A DNA stretch of 64,000 nt from Halioglobus maricola. GTDB lineage: Bacteria; Pseudomonadota; Gammaproteobacteria; Pseudomonadales; Halieaceae. Where the stretch lies: contig NZ_CP036422.1 of NCBI RefSeq assembly GCF_009388985.1, forward strand, positions 1,502,501 through 1,566,500, in the 5' to 3' direction. This document shows, in pieces, positions 26,800-35,279 of this stretch; position 1 is the first letter of the stretch; each line of letters opens with the position of its first letter. The notes beneath the pieces were generated by a model. It saw nothing but the letters and a program-made list of their open reading frames with translations. It searched no databases and was not told the origin of the DNA. A program made the translations under genes and the position numbers.

Positions 26800-28425
26800 G
26801 TGAACGACATGGATAGCGCCCTTCTCATGAACGGGGAGACGCCGCAAAAATATGATGTCCTGATCGTGGGGTGTGGCCCCTCGGGGGCGATACTCGCCAA
26901 TTTGCTCAAAGACAAAGGGTATAAAGTTGCCATTTTCGACAGGGATAAAGAAATATTTCACGCCCCGCGAGCGATGATGCTGGATGTGGAAAGCTGCCGC
27001 ATTCTGAATGGTATGGGGATGTTCCACCGCATAATGGAAAAGGATGGCGTGCCTTTTCTACGTCATCGATTTGTTTCGAAAAATAAAAAGACGTTGATGT
27101 CGATTCGTATGCCGAATAATCAAGTTGATCTTGGTTATCCTGAATCGGGCGTTTACTGGCATCAGCCTGCGGGTGAGGCGATGTTGCGGGAGAGTTTTAG
27201 TAAAGGTGATGGCCAAGGCGGTAGCGTAGATGCATTTCTCGGTTATGAGGTCCTCAGTGTTGATGGAGAGGGCAGTGAAGCGAAACTGATCGCCAAAAAC
27301 CCTGAAAGCGGCGAGGAACAAAGTTTTGTTGGTCAGTACCTGGTAGGGGCAGACGGTGGGGCAAGCACCTGTAGAAAGTATCTCAATGCCAAGCGGGTTG
27401 ATTTAAATTATAGCCGTGACTGGATTGTGATGGACCTCATTATTCATGACAGCCAGTGGTGGAATGCGTTTCGGGAAGGCAGTGCATTTACCTGTGAACC
27501 CAATGCAGCGGTGGTTGTTGTTAAGGGGCTTCATGGGCATATCCGCATGGATTTTGAACAGCCTTCAGCGCAGGCAGCTGAAGCATTCACCGAGGAAGAC
27601 GCCTACCAGCTCATTGCAGAGTATCTTGATGTAGACAGGGAGAAAATTGAAATCATCCGGCGACAGCCCTATAAGTTTTATGCCGGTATGCCGGACCGCT
27701 GGCGAAGAGGGCGAGTATTTCTCGCTGGCGATGCCGCTCACCAGACCTCACCTTTTAAGGGCCAGGGCCTGAACATGGGTATAAGGGATACGGTAAATCT
27801 TTCATTCAAATTGGATATGGTCTTTAAAGGCCTGGTCAATGATTCTATTTTGGATACCTATCAGGAAGAGCGCTGGGACAATTGCGCCCATCTGATCGAA
27901 GAGGCAACGAAGGGAGGTTTAATGTTGAGCACCGCCAACTGGTGGGAGATTCTGGTGCGGGATTTTACTTTTATGTTGGGCCGAATGAGCAACAGGCTTG
28001 CTTATGAAATGACCAAAAAAACATCGAGTATCGCCCCTTATAAAAATGGTTTGCTGGGGAAGCAGCACTCTCTGTCCGGGGCACGGTTTTTCCCGCCGCA
28101 AGTCCAGTCGCCGGATGGTAGAGGTGCACTGTTGGATGAAATAATAGGTGATCGGTTCGCACTGATCACACGAGAGCCAGTCAGCGGTGAGGCCGTTGAT
28201 TGGTTGCATTCAGAGCTGGGAGGGACATCTTTGACGATAGGCAAAGATGTAATTGATGCCAGCGGTAAACTGACCGAGTACTTTGTAGATAACAACGCGG
28301 AGGCTATTTTGCTTCGCCCGGATTACTACATCTTCGATGCGGGTAGTGACGCAAACGCGGCATGCTGCGCTTTACGTACACAACTGACCGACTATGGGCT
28401 GGCGTCACCGTCGGGTGTCGGCTGA
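26800..28425 (+). CDS. FAD-dependent aromatic hydroxylase (MhpA/PheA-like)
   Basis: A 541-residue class A flavoprotein monooxygenase. YDVLIVGCGPSGAILANLL is the FAD-binding Rossmann motif, VGADGGASTCRKYL the DG motif, and RVFLAGDAAHQTSPFKGQGLN the GD motif with substrate-side Pro. The C-terminal thioredoxin-like domain is present. Such enzymes hydroxylate phenols and hydroxyphenylpropionates or rings in sterol-like catabolism using NAD(P)H and O2. The start is GTG at 26800, with GGGAG 13 bases upstream. It ends the MarR-controlled operon; the GntR gene is convergent 12 bases downstream. Substrate unknown. Confidence 0.9.
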   Translation: MNDMDSALLMNGETPQKYDVLIVGCGPSGAILANLLKDKGYKVAIFDRDKEIFHAPRAMMLDVESCRILNGMGMFHRIMEKDGVPFLRHRFVSKNKKTLMSIRMPNNQVDLGYPESGVYWHQPAGEAMLRESFSKGDGQGGSVDAFLGYEVLSVDGEGSEAKLIAKNPESGEEQSFVGQYLVGADGGASTCRKYLNAKRVDLNYSRDWIVMDLIIHDSQWWNAFREGSAFTCEPNAAVVVVKGLHGHIRMDFEQPSAQAAEAFTEEDAYQLIAEYLDVDREKIEIIRRQPYKFYAGMPDRWRRGRVFLAGDAAHQTSPFKGQGLNMGIRDTVNLSFKLDMVFKGLVNDSILDTYQEERWDNCAHLIEEATKGGLMLSTANWWEILVRDFTFMLGRMSNRLAYEMTKKTSSIAPYKNGLLGKQHSLSGARFFPPQVQSPDGRGALLDEIIGDRFALITREPVSGEAVDWLHSELGGTSLTIGKDVIDASGKLTEYFVDNNAEAILLRPDYYIFDAGSDANAACCALRTQLTDYGLASPSGVG

Positions 28426-28437
28426 ATCTGGGGTGCC

Positions 28438-29175
28438 CTAGGATTTAACGCTAACCGGTGCGTCGAGGTTGAGTTCGGCCAGCTCGCATCCGCGGCGGAA
28501 GTCGCGAATGTGTTTGGCCATCCAGGTCTCAGCTTGCTTTTCATTGCCTTTCTTCAGCGCCTGGAATATTTTCGTGTGCGCTTCGAACAAACGCTCACCC
28601 GGGCCTAGCTTCCGAATGACGGCTCCGAAGGCAGGGAAAAGCAAATCTCCCAGAGGTTCCCTCGCCAGTAACATGGCGTGATTGTCGGCGGCCTTGGCCA
28701 CCAGCTCGTGGAATTCAACATCACACTCCGCTAGCTTGGCGGGTTTATCCAGGCACGTGGCCGTGCGTGCCAGATTTGCCTCGATTTCATCCAATATCTC
28801 CTCTGAAACCTTGCTCGCTGCCAACGCAGCTGCAGCCGGTTCAAGGGCCATTTGGATTTCCCACAGCTCCCGATAAGTGACCCCGTGCAACACGATAGCC
28901 TCGTGCATTGCATTGTGAACAATACGAGGGGATGGCGCGGTGACCACCATGCGGCGGCGGGGTCCACGCTTGATCAGGCCGGCGCCTTCCAGCGAGCGGA
29001 AGGCCTCGCGCACAGTGGGGCGGGTAACCTCCAACTGCTCTGCCAGCTCGGTCTCGGGGGGCAGCAGGTCACCGGGGGAAAGCTCTCCGCCCATGATCAT
29101 GCTGCGGATGGATCCCTCTACCAGCTGGTACGCAGGCACCTTGGTTACTGCCTTGAAGGCCGTTACTTTGCTCAT
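28438..29175 (-). CDS. GntR-family regulator, FCD (FadR/PdhR) subfamily
   Basis: A 245-residue regulator. The N-terminal winged helix is GDLLPPETELAEQLEVTRPTVREAFRSLEGAGLIKRGPRRRMVV. The all-helical FCD effector domain contains FHELVAKAADNHAMLLA, whose His and Asp/Asn residues often bind a metal and a carboxylate ligand. FCD-type GntR proteins recognise operators with a T-N-GT-N3-AC-N-A core. That pattern matches the eleven-copy element found across the window, so this is my best candidate for the regulator of that set. A related motif with a two-base spacer (29224-29240) lies upstream of its own start. It is convergent with the hydroxylase gene. Confidence 0.88.
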   Translation of the reverse strand: MSKVTAFKAVTKVPAYQLVEGSIRSMIMGGELSPGDLLPPETELAEQLEVTRPTVREAFRSLEGAGLIKRGPRRRMVVTAPSPRIVHNAMHEAIVLHGVTYRELWEIQMALEPAAAALAASKVSEEILDEIEANLARTATCLDKPAKLAECDVEFHELVAKAADNHAMLLAREPLGDLLFPAFGAVIRKLGPGERLFEAHTKIFQALKKGNEKQAETWMAKHIRDFRRGCELAELNLDAPVSVKS

Positions 29176-29223
29176 AGGGTGATGTCCATCGTCAGTACAG
29201 GGTGCTTTTGCGCGAATGATGTC

Positions 29224-29240
29224 ATATTTGTAAACATAAG
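29224..29240. promoter_or_regulatory. Possible GntR autoregulatory site (variant spacing)
   Basis: ATATTTGTAAACATAAG resembles the window's operator motif (compare site 13101, ATATTGTTATACATAAC) but has two bases, not three, between GT and AC. It is 49 bases upstream of the GntR start. Autoregulation is inferred and weak. Confidence 0.35.
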
Positions 29241-29277
29241 TACAAAGCCGGAGGCTAGCGCTTCTGAGCCCCTGACC

Positions 29278-30105
29278 TCAGGCGTTGTCCAGGCAGAATT
29301 CGTGTACGCAGCTGGAGTACTCCTCGGTGTGGAACAGCATAAGCTGGTGACCGGCATCCTCGAACATTTTGAGCGTAACAGGGCCGCCAACTTCCGCGAC
29401 AATCATCTCGAGCGCGCCGTCCGGGATATTGGGATCATCAGTCCCTGCGGTGAACAGCACGGGTTTCGTGTTTTCGCTCAGCGGCTCGGGTGGGTCGTAG
29501 TTCATGATGGAAGCCCAGGACGCCAGATCGTAAGACCAGGTATTCAGTGGGTCCAGTTTCTTGGCATCAGCAGCACCCTGAAAGCCGTAATCCACGTCGA
29601 AATTGAAAAACATTGGGATGTCCAGGCGTGCAGCACGGCCTAGCTGGGCCAGCACCTGTTGCACGGCTTCGCTGCGCCAGTGCTCGGTCATTGACTTGAT
29701 CAGTGGGCTGCCTGGTACTGCGATTGAACCCATAGCGATGACGCCGGAAATGTCGGGGGAGTCAATCGCCGAAATAGCGGCACCCACGCCAAGGCTTGAA
29801 CCTAGTGCGAAAACGGGCAAACCCGTTTTAGCTTTGACATGGGCTGCGAAATCGCGAGTGGCTTGTGCCCATTCGTCCATGGTCCACTGCCCGCGTGGGC
29901 GTGAGTTGTTTGAACGACCGTGCCCAGGCGCGTCGTAGGACCAGATTTCAACGCCTTTTCCGCCGTGGTGTTCGCAAAAAGGTCCATAGATCCCGCCGTG
30001 ACCGCCCAATCCGTGTGAAATCACCAGTGCATACTTTGCGTCTTGGCCATCTGGTACGTATCGATATGCGTGAAGATCATTCAGAGTGTGTGATTCGATT
30101 TTCAT
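29278..30105 (-). CDS. Alpha/beta hydrolase, monoacylglycerol-lipase-like
   Basis: A 275-residue serine hydrolase. The oxyanion His-Gly is in VISHGLGGHGGIYGPF, YDAPGHGRSNN is typical, and the nucleophile elbow is ALGSSLGVGAAISA (GSSLG variant of GxSxG). The acid and His are in TAGTDDPNIPDGALE and FEDAGHQLMLFH. The pattern is that of the monoglyceride lipase/lysophospholipase group. It is transcribed towards the GntR gene, and operator site 30131-30147 lies 25 bases upstream of its start. Ester substrate unknown. Confidence 0.88.
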   Translation of the reverse strand: MKIESHTLNDLHAYRYVPDGQDAKYALVISHGLGGHGGIYGPFCEHHGGKGVEIWSYDAPGHGRSNNSRPRGQWTMDEWAQATRDFAAHVKAKTGLPVFALGSSLGVGAAISAIDSPDISGVIAMGSIAVPGSPLIKSMTEHWRSEAVQQVLAQLGRAARLDIPMFFNFDVDYGFQGAADAKKLDPLNTWSYDLASWASIMNYDPPEPLSENTKPVLFTAGTDDPNIPDGALEMIVAEVGGPVTLKMFEDAGHQLMLFHTEEYSSCVHEFCLDNA

Positions 30106-30130
30106 TTGCGAGCCTCCGTCTTATGTCTTC

Positions 30131-30147
30131 ATAGTGTAAGACAATAA
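30131..30147. promoter_or_regulatory. Operator-like site 4 (alpha/beta hydrolase)
   Basis: ATAGTGTAAGACAATAA has the GT-N3-AC core, with an intact right half ACAATAA. It is 25 bases upstream of the hydrolase start and 24 bases beyond the stop of the beta-lactamase-fold gene. It is read here as the control site of the 29278-30105 gene. Confidence 0.6.
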
Positions 30148-30171
30148 TACAAATAAGGAAAGTTTGGGCGC

Positions 30172-31383
30172 TTATAGGCCGATTGCTATTGCCTGGAACA
30201 GATCCTGGTAACGCTCTTTCCACCAGTCGGGGGCTTCGTTGAACTTGTTGTTGGCGTTGTACATGGCGATCACCAGGCCCTTGTCCTCGTTGACGAACAG
30301 ATACTGGCCATACAGGCCGGATGCGTAGTATTCCCTTCCGTTGGGTTCTACCGGCGTCCACCACAGGTACCCGTAGCCGAAGGGCTTCTCTGATAGCGGA
30401 TTGTCGCGCCCAGGCATCTGGTAGGGTTTGGAAGGCGTGGTTGATTCCAGCACCCAGGATTCAGGGATCAATTGCTCTCCGTGCCATTGACCGCGCTGCA
30501 GGAACAGTTGCCCAACCTTGGCAAGGTCCCTCAGGCTCATGCTCAGGCCCCCGATGGCTACTTCCATTCCCGTGACATCCGTCGTCCAGGTGGCGTCGTC
30601 CTGGGCACCCAGGGGTTCCCAGAGCTTTTCGTGCATATAGTCGGCCAGGGTGCGATCACCGAGGACTGCACGCAACAGGAAACCTGCGAGTTGGGTTTCC
30701 ATGCTGTTGTAACCTTGCTTTGTGCCCGGAGGATGGGCAGATTTCAGTGCAAGCAGGAAGGGCTCCATGGGCTTGTCGAGAACAAAATTAACTTGAAAGC
30801 GCTGCATATCCGTATCAGTGCGGCTGTAATCCTCATCAAAGTCGACGCCACTGGACATCTCAAGGACGTTGGCGATGGTGGCCTTATCCCAGGCAGTCCC
30901 CTTGAAGTGAGGCAGGTACTTCACTACAGGGTCGTTTACGTCGTCTATCAGGCCGTCGCCGATGGCCATTCCCACCAGAACCGACGTCATGGACTTGGCG
31001 ACTGAAAATGCAAACTGGCGGTCCGATTCCACAAGGCCTTGCCAGTATTGTTCATGAATGACCTGTCCGTCCTTAATAATAAGCAGGCCAGTAGGCTTTG
31101 CTTCCTTAAGGAACTCAGCAGTTGAGAGCGTTTCACCATGATTGACAAAAGTTTCAGGTATAACACCCTGCTGTACATTCCGCGGAAAGGCCTCGGGTTT
31201 TGAAGAACGTTGGATCAGGTGAGTCTTGTAATAGGTATCGGATATTCTGAGGTTTTCCGCCATCGACGCTTCGTCGTCCATGTTCATGGCGAAGTACAGT
31301 CTCTCAATAATCGGCGCGTAGTAGATGCCGATGGCAGCGACCGAGACTATGACAATTGCGAGAACAATTTTGATCGCTTTCAT
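30172..31383 (-). CDS. Serine hydrolase of the beta-lactamase/esterase family
   Basis: A 403-residue protein with an N-terminal membrane anchor (IKIVLAIVIVSVAAIGIYYA). The class C beta-lactamase/DD-peptidase-type catalytic Ser is in FAFSVAKSMTSVLVG (S-x-x-K). GYNSMETQ lies at the second motif position, and the C-terminal FGYGYLWWTP segment is typical of the family's third region. Family VIII esterases and EstB-like enzymes share this fold, so an anchored esterase is more likely than antibiotic resistance. It is divergent from the GST gene at 31586, with a degenerate operator site between them. Confidence 0.87.
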   Translation of the reverse strand: MKAIKIVLAIVIVSVAAIGIYYAPIIERLYFAMNMDDEASMAENLRISDTYYKTHLIQRSSKPEAFPRNVQQGVIPETFVNHGETLSTAEFLKEAKPTGLLIIKDGQVIHEQYWQGLVESDRQFAFSVAKSMTSVLVGMAIGDGLIDDVNDPVVKYLPHFKGTAWDKATIANVLEMSSGVDFDEDYSRTDTDMQRFQVNFVLDKPMEPFLLALKSAHPPGTKQGYNSMETQLAGFLLRAVLGDRTLADYMHEKLWEPLGAQDDATWTTDVTGMEVAIGGLSMSLRDLAKVGQLFLQRGQWHGEQLIPESWVLESTTPSKPYQMPGRDNPLSEKPFGYGYLWWTPVEPNGREYYASGLYGQYLFVNEDKGLVIAMYNANNKFNEAPDWWKERYQDLFQAIAIGL

Positions 31384-31441
31384 ATCTATTCCTGCGAATT
31401 ATTTGAAATATGGGAGTGTGGTGAGTGCATTGTGGTGACAG

Positions 31442-31458
31442 ATATTGTCATACTGACA
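31442..31458. promoter_or_regulatory. Operator-like site 5 (hydrolase / GST intergenic), degenerate
   Basis: ATATTGTCATACTGACA keeps the left half-site ATATTGT and the GT-N3-AC core; the right half is changed. It also contains TGTCATACTGACA, a perfect 5-3-5 palindrome. It lies between divergent genes, 58 bases from the hydrolase start. Confidence 0.45.
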
Positions 31459-31508
31459 GACACAAGTACAATGCTGGGCCGGTTCAATCAATCAGGAGTA
31501 CAAAGAGC

Positions 31509-31583
31509 ATGCCAGACTATCTCAGTTTTTTATTCTATCTCGAGGGAGAAGCCGCACTAGCCAAAGATGGTGCCGGGCTGTAG
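31509..31583 (+). CDS. Possible 24-residue leader peptide before the GST gene
   Basis: A short frame starting MPDYLSFLFYLEGEAALAK, with AGGAG ten bases upstream of its ATG. It ends two bases before the GST start codon. The closeness of stop and next start would allow translational coupling. I do not recognise the peptide. It could be a chance frame. Confidence 0.3.
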   Translation: MPDYLSFLFYLEGEAALAKDGAGL

Positions 31584-31585
31584 CA

Positions 31586-32461
31586 ATGACAACAGTCGTC
31601 TATGAACAGGAGTACGAAGTTTACACATACGGCGAGTCCCTGTGCTCACAGATGGTTAGAATTGCCTGTGTAGAGAAGGGAATTGAATGGAAATCAAAAC
31701 CCATAATGCTTTCGGAGGTAGCCGTTGAGTCAAATAATCTGACGCCTCAATACCTGGCAATTAACCCCAAGGCCCGTGTTCCTTCACTGGTTCACAATGG
31801 CACGCCTATCCTGGAAAGTTACGAAATTATCAAGTATCTGGATCGACAAAACCCAAACTCAGGTCCGCGCCTGTATCCAGAGGATCAGAATCTGCGGAGC
31901 CGTATTGATGCCTGGGTTCTGGGCGCATCACTTCGTGATGATGGAGAGTTTGGGACCACGTTGGGGATGGCCATCCCAATGGTGTCTTCGCCAGCCATCA
32001 GATATTGTTTGAAGCGCCAGCCGTTCTGGCATGTGATGCGAAAATTCTCCAAACACCCGCTGCCGTCCAGGGGCATAGGCTTTCGGGTGCTGCGCATCAT
32101 GCCTGTTCCCAGGGGAATAACGGATAAATCAGTTGCGGCAATCGCCCAGGCTCTGGTGAATATTGAAAATGAGCTTTCGGGCGGTGATGACTATATTTTG
32201 GGCTCATTCACCCAGGTAGATGTCATGATGATGGCACACTTCCACCGGCTCGAGGATGTCGCACTGGGTGAAGTGTTAGTAGATGGAACCTTGCCCAATA
32301 TTTCCGCTTATTGGGCGAGGCTGCAGGCCAGGCCCTCCTATGAATCTGCCGTACTGGCTTATCACGAACCCCATTGGCGCGAGGCGCTGCAAGCGGTTTT
32401 CAGTGACTCGCAGTCGCCCGAAATGGGTAAGTTAAAGGCTGCAATTAACCGGGCGATGTAG
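31586..32461 (+). CDS. Glutathione S-transferase family protein (2)
   Basis: A 291-residue GST-family protein with the thioredoxin-like N-domain (YEVYTYGESLCSQMVRIACVEKGIEW) and the cis-Pro/substrate region INPKARVPSLVHNGTPILES with ESYEI. The C-terminal helical domain is longer than usual, with VDVMMMAHFHRLED. A Ser-Leu-Cys (SLCSQ) lies near the usual active-site Ser/Cys position, reminiscent of dehalogenase/LigE-like GSTs. Its start lies two bases after the stop of the small frame at 31509. It is convergent with the P450 gene, 7 bases apart. Substrate unknown. Confidence 0.87.
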   Translation: MTTVVYEQEYEVYTYGESLCSQMVRIACVEKGIEWKSKPIMLSEVAVESNNLTPQYLAINPKARVPSLVHNGTPILESYEIIKYLDRQNPNSGPRLYPEDQNLRSRIDAWVLGASLRDDGEFGTTLGMAIPMVSSPAIRYCLKRQPFWHVMRKFSKHPLPSRGIGFRVLRIMPVPRGITDKSVAAIAQALVNIENELSGGDDYILGSFTQVDVMMMAHFHRLEDVALGEVLVDGTLPNISAYWARLQARPSYESAVLAYHEPHWREALQAVFSDSQSPEMGKLKAAINRAM

Positions 32462-32468
32462 CTCTCCT

Positions 32469-33863
32469 TCAATCTTGCAGGAGAGTAAATGTCAGCGGCA
32501 AGCCATCGGTGGGAAACGTTAAGGGGATATTGTTGTATTTGTAGGAGTCCATCTTTTCGTCTTTGCTGACCTTATAGTTCTTCAGCAAATGGTAGAGGAA
32601 GGTTTTCCCCTGTACTTCCGCAAAGTGTAGCCCCAGGCATTTGTGAGCGCCGCCGCCAAACGGGATGTATTGAAAGAAGTTCCCTTTTTGCTCGTTGCGC
32701 TCGGGCGAAAATCGCGTTGGATCGAAGGTATGAGGTTTTTCCCAGTACTCTTCCATGTAGTGGGTGAACAGTGGTGAAACAGCTACCGGGGTATTCCGGG
32801 GGAAAATATGTCCTGCGAACTCGAATTCCCGCAGAGCAACCCTGGGCATCATCGCAAGAGGCGGGTACATGCGTAACGCTTCTGCAATCGTCCAGCCTGT
32901 TTTTACTAAAAGGTCCAGGTCGTCTAGCTCAAGATCCTCTTTATCAATCGCAGTAACTTCTGCCCTCAGCTCTTCTTGCCATTCACTATTTGAGGCCAGC
33001 GCATACAGGGTGCTGCTTAAGGTACTGGTCGTCGTGTCGTGTGCCGCGAACAACAGAAACAGTATGTGGTCCCGGATTTCTTCGTCGCTGAAGTACCGGC
33101 CTTCGTCATCCTTGAGCTGACAAAACTGTGTGAACATATCGCCCCCTGACGATGAGCGTCGAACATCAATTTCGCGGAAGATAAACTCTGAAACGACCTG
33201 GTTTCCCTTTACACCTTTGGCATAGGGTGAAAACCAGATTTTTTCCCATTTGAAGAAGTCGGCTGTTCCCGCAACGATCGCTTCAAACGCTTGATTCAGA
33301 TTTTTTGCTTCCGGGCCAATGTCCGAGCCAAGGAAGACCTTTGCGCCAGTGTCTAACAGTAGATCTTTGAGGAAATTCTTGGCCTTTACCGTCTTCCCAC
33401 TGGAAAGTTGACTGATGCCTGCCTTCAATACCGGACTCATTATGGCCAGGTGCTGCACAATGGCCTCTCGTTTGAACGCGGCCTGAAGGATTCGACGCTT
33501 CTGTTTGTGGTCAGAAAAGTCTCGCTCTAACAAGTTGTTGTCGAACAGACCTTTGAATGTAACGTCCCATGCCAGAAAATTGGAAAATAGTTTGTCTTCA
33601 TTCTTTAAGACCAATTCGTTAGCTTCGGGTCCTAGCAGAAAAACCATTTCTCCCAGTGGGCTTTTTTGCTTGAATACTGGTCCATGGCGAGCGTGCTCCT
33701 GGTCCAGCAGTTTGTGAAAGTCTTTTAGAAAAGGGAACATATGCCCGAAAAAAGGCAGGCCTCGACTCCCCGGGATTTTGGCCAGATCGGCGCGAGGTGT
33801 TTTCTCCTGGTATTGGCGGATCTTCGGTAAGTCGTAATTCGCCAATGCTGTTTCTATATTCAT
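32469..33863 (-). CDS. Cytochrome P450
   Basis: A 464-residue P450 without an N-terminal membrane anchor. It shows the I-helix AAHDTTTSTLSS, the K-helix EALRMYPPL (E-x-x-R) and the heme loop IPFGGGAHKCLG with the thiolate Cys near residue 409. The short N-terminal region contains PGSRGLPFFGHM, the usual Pro-rich hinge. The sequence looks closer to the class E/CYP51-26-120-like branch than to classical bacterial camphor types. No ferredoxin or ferredoxin reductase gene lies next to it, so redox partners are elsewhere. The start was chosen at MNIETALANYDL; the longer frame runs through operator site 33888-33904. A sterol-, terpene- or fatty-acid-like substrate is plausible. Confidence 0.93.
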   Translation of the reverse strand: MNIETALANYDLPKIRQYQEKTPRADLAKIPGSRGLPFFGHMFPFLKDFHKLLDQEHARHGPVFKQKSPLGEMVFLLGPEANELVLKNEDKLFSNFLAWDVTFKGLFDNNLLERDFSDHKQKRRILQAAFKREAIVQHLAIMSPVLKAGISQLSSGKTVKAKNFLKDLLLDTGAKVFLGSDIGPEAKNLNQAFEAIVAGTADFFKWEKIWFSPYAKGVKGNQVVSEFIFREIDVRRSSSGGDMFTQFCQLKDDEGRYFSDEEIRDHILFLLFAAHDTTTSTLSSTLYALASNSEWQEELRAEVTAIDKEDLELDDLDLLVKTGWTIAEALRMYPPLAMMPRVALREFEFAGHIFPRNTPVAVSPLFTHYMEEYWEKPHTFDPTRFSPERNEQKGNFFQYIPFGGGAHKCLGLHFAEVQGKTFLYHLLKNYKVSKDEKMDSYKYNNIPLTFPTDGLPLTFTLLQD

Positions 33864-33887
33864 GTGCTTATCCTGTACGCTATATTT

Positions 33888-33904
33888 GCATCGTATTACA
33901 GTAG
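33888..33904. promoter_or_regulatory. Operator-like site 6 (P450 / alpha-beta hydrolase)
   Basis: GCATCGTATTACAGTAG keeps the GTATTAC core with degraded flanks. It lies 25 bases upstream of the P450 start, on the far side of which is the divergent hydrolase gene (start 33990). Confidence 0.5.
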
Positions 33905-33989
33905 TGCTCTCTGTCAATGTGATAGTTGACGATGCTGAGACAGCGTTCAAATCTGATTCTATTCATAACAACGCGATAGGAAATCTGCT

Positions 33990-35174
33990 ATGCCCCAAAC
34001 AGTATTTTCTGTGCCCTGGAAAAGCGAAACCTTTGAAGTTCTGCCGCTGAACATCGTTTATCAGGAGGAAGCAGTCTTCAAGGATACCTACGGGGGTGAT
34101 GTTGGCTTGGTTGCACTGGATGGGCGTTATTACAAGCCAGAAAAAGACTCGGACACGGTGCTTATCAGTATGCATCCCATCGGTGGCACCGGTCAGCTAC
34201 CGGTGATGCGCCAGTTGGCCAAGCAGGGCATCCATGTTATTGCGGCAGACAGCCGCTATCGCGGGGTCGACAATGCCTTAATCATGGAAAAAGTAGTCAC
34301 CGACCTGGGCGCGGTGGTGAGGCTGGCACGGGAGACGCTGGGTTATAAGAAAGTAATCCTTCTCGGTTGGAGTGGCGGTGGATCGCTGTCTTCCTATTAT
34401 CAGGCGCAGGCCGAGTCACCCACAGTGACAAGTTCACCCTGTGGGACCGGACCCGACCTCACCAGGGCCAACCTGATTCCGGCTGACGGGGTCATATTCA
34501 TGGCAGCACATGTGTCGCGGCATGGCACGCTGACTGAGTGGGTAGACGCATCGATCATCGAGGAGACGGACCCCTACAATCGCGACCCCGAGCTTGATAT
34601 CTACTCAGGAGAACACAGCGCACCTTTTTCAGCTGAATTTATAGCGCGATATCGCGCCGCGCAGATAGCCCGTAACCGCAAGATCACCGCCTGGGTTAAA
34701 GACAAGCTTGCCTGGCTGCAGTCTTCCGGGCGTGAAAATGAGGAGTTTGCCTTTACCGTGCACGCGACCATGGCTGATCTGCGCTGGCTCGATCCAGCCA
34801 TTGATCCTAACGACCGCAAACCAAACTGGTGCTACCTGGGCGACCCGAGAATCGTCAATATGGGACCGGTGGGGCTTGCCCGTGCTGCAACCTTGCGGAG
34901 TTGGTTGTCGCAGTGGAGCTTTGATGACGCTAACGGCGACGGCCCCAGGTGCGCGGCGAGCATCACAAAGCCAGTGTTGGTTATCAACAATACGGCGGAT
35001 GACGCCTGTACGCCCAGTCATGCCCAACGTCTGTTCGACGGCGTTGGCCACAACGACAAGGAACTAAGGCATATAGAGGGGGCGTCACATTACTATATCG
35101 GGCAGCCGGAGCAGGCGAAGGAAGCGTCGTCACTGGTTCTTGACTGGTTGAAGCGCAAGGGTTTCGAAGGGTAG
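33990..35174 (+). CDS. Alpha/beta hydrolase family protein
   Basis: A 394-residue hydrolase with the oxyanion region LISMHPIGGTGQLPVM and the nucleophile elbow VILLGWSGGGSLSSYYQ (G-x-S-x-G). The acid and His are probably in NNTADDACTPSHAQRL and IEGASHYYIGQP. An insertion of about 120 residues between the elbow and the last third forms a lid. Its start is opposite the P450 gene, so the two could be co-controlled by the shared operator-like site. The esterase or epoxide substrate cannot be told. Confidence 0.87.
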   Translation: MPQTVFSVPWKSETFEVLPLNIVYQEEAVFKDTYGGDVGLVALDGRYYKPEKDSDTVLISMHPIGGTGQLPVMRQLAKQGIHVIAADSRYRGVDNALIMEKVVTDLGAVVRLARETLGYKKVILLGWSGGGSLSSYYQAQAESPTVTSSPCGTGPDLTRANLIPADGVIFMAAHVSRHGTLTEWVDASIIEETDPYNRDPELDIYSGEHSAPFSAEFIARYRAAQIARNRKITAWVKDKLAWLQSSGRENEEFAFTVHATMADLRWLDPAIDPNDRKPNWCYLGDPRIVNMGPVGLARAATLRSWLSQWSFDDANGDGPRCAASITKPVLVINNTADDACTPSHAQRLFDGVGHNDKELRHIEGASHYYIGQPEQAKEASSLVLDWLKRKGFEG

Positions 35175-35182
35175 GGGGCTTG

Positions 35183-35278
35183 TCAGTGCGTAACCGCCAA
35201 GCCCAGATTGCTGCCGTCGACCTCGTTCAGAGAGTCGCCAGTCTCTCCCGGAATATCAAAGTTGATCTTGCTGAAAGC
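35183..35278 (-). other. Protein-like 31-codon stretch without a start codon
   Basis: On the minus strand this stretch reads smoothly as AFSKINFDIPGETGDSLNEV and continues DGSNLGLAVTH before TGA. It has no start codon and lies in another frame just after the VOC gene's stop. It may be the remnant C-terminus of a lost or frameshifted gene. Low certainty; I do not recognise it. Confidence 0.25.
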
Positions 35279-35279
35279 C

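Noticed and set aside
30172..31383. Antibiotic-resistance beta-lactamase
   Set aside because: The S-x-x-K fold is shared with family VIII esterases; the anchor and lipid-catabolic setting make an esterase more likely.
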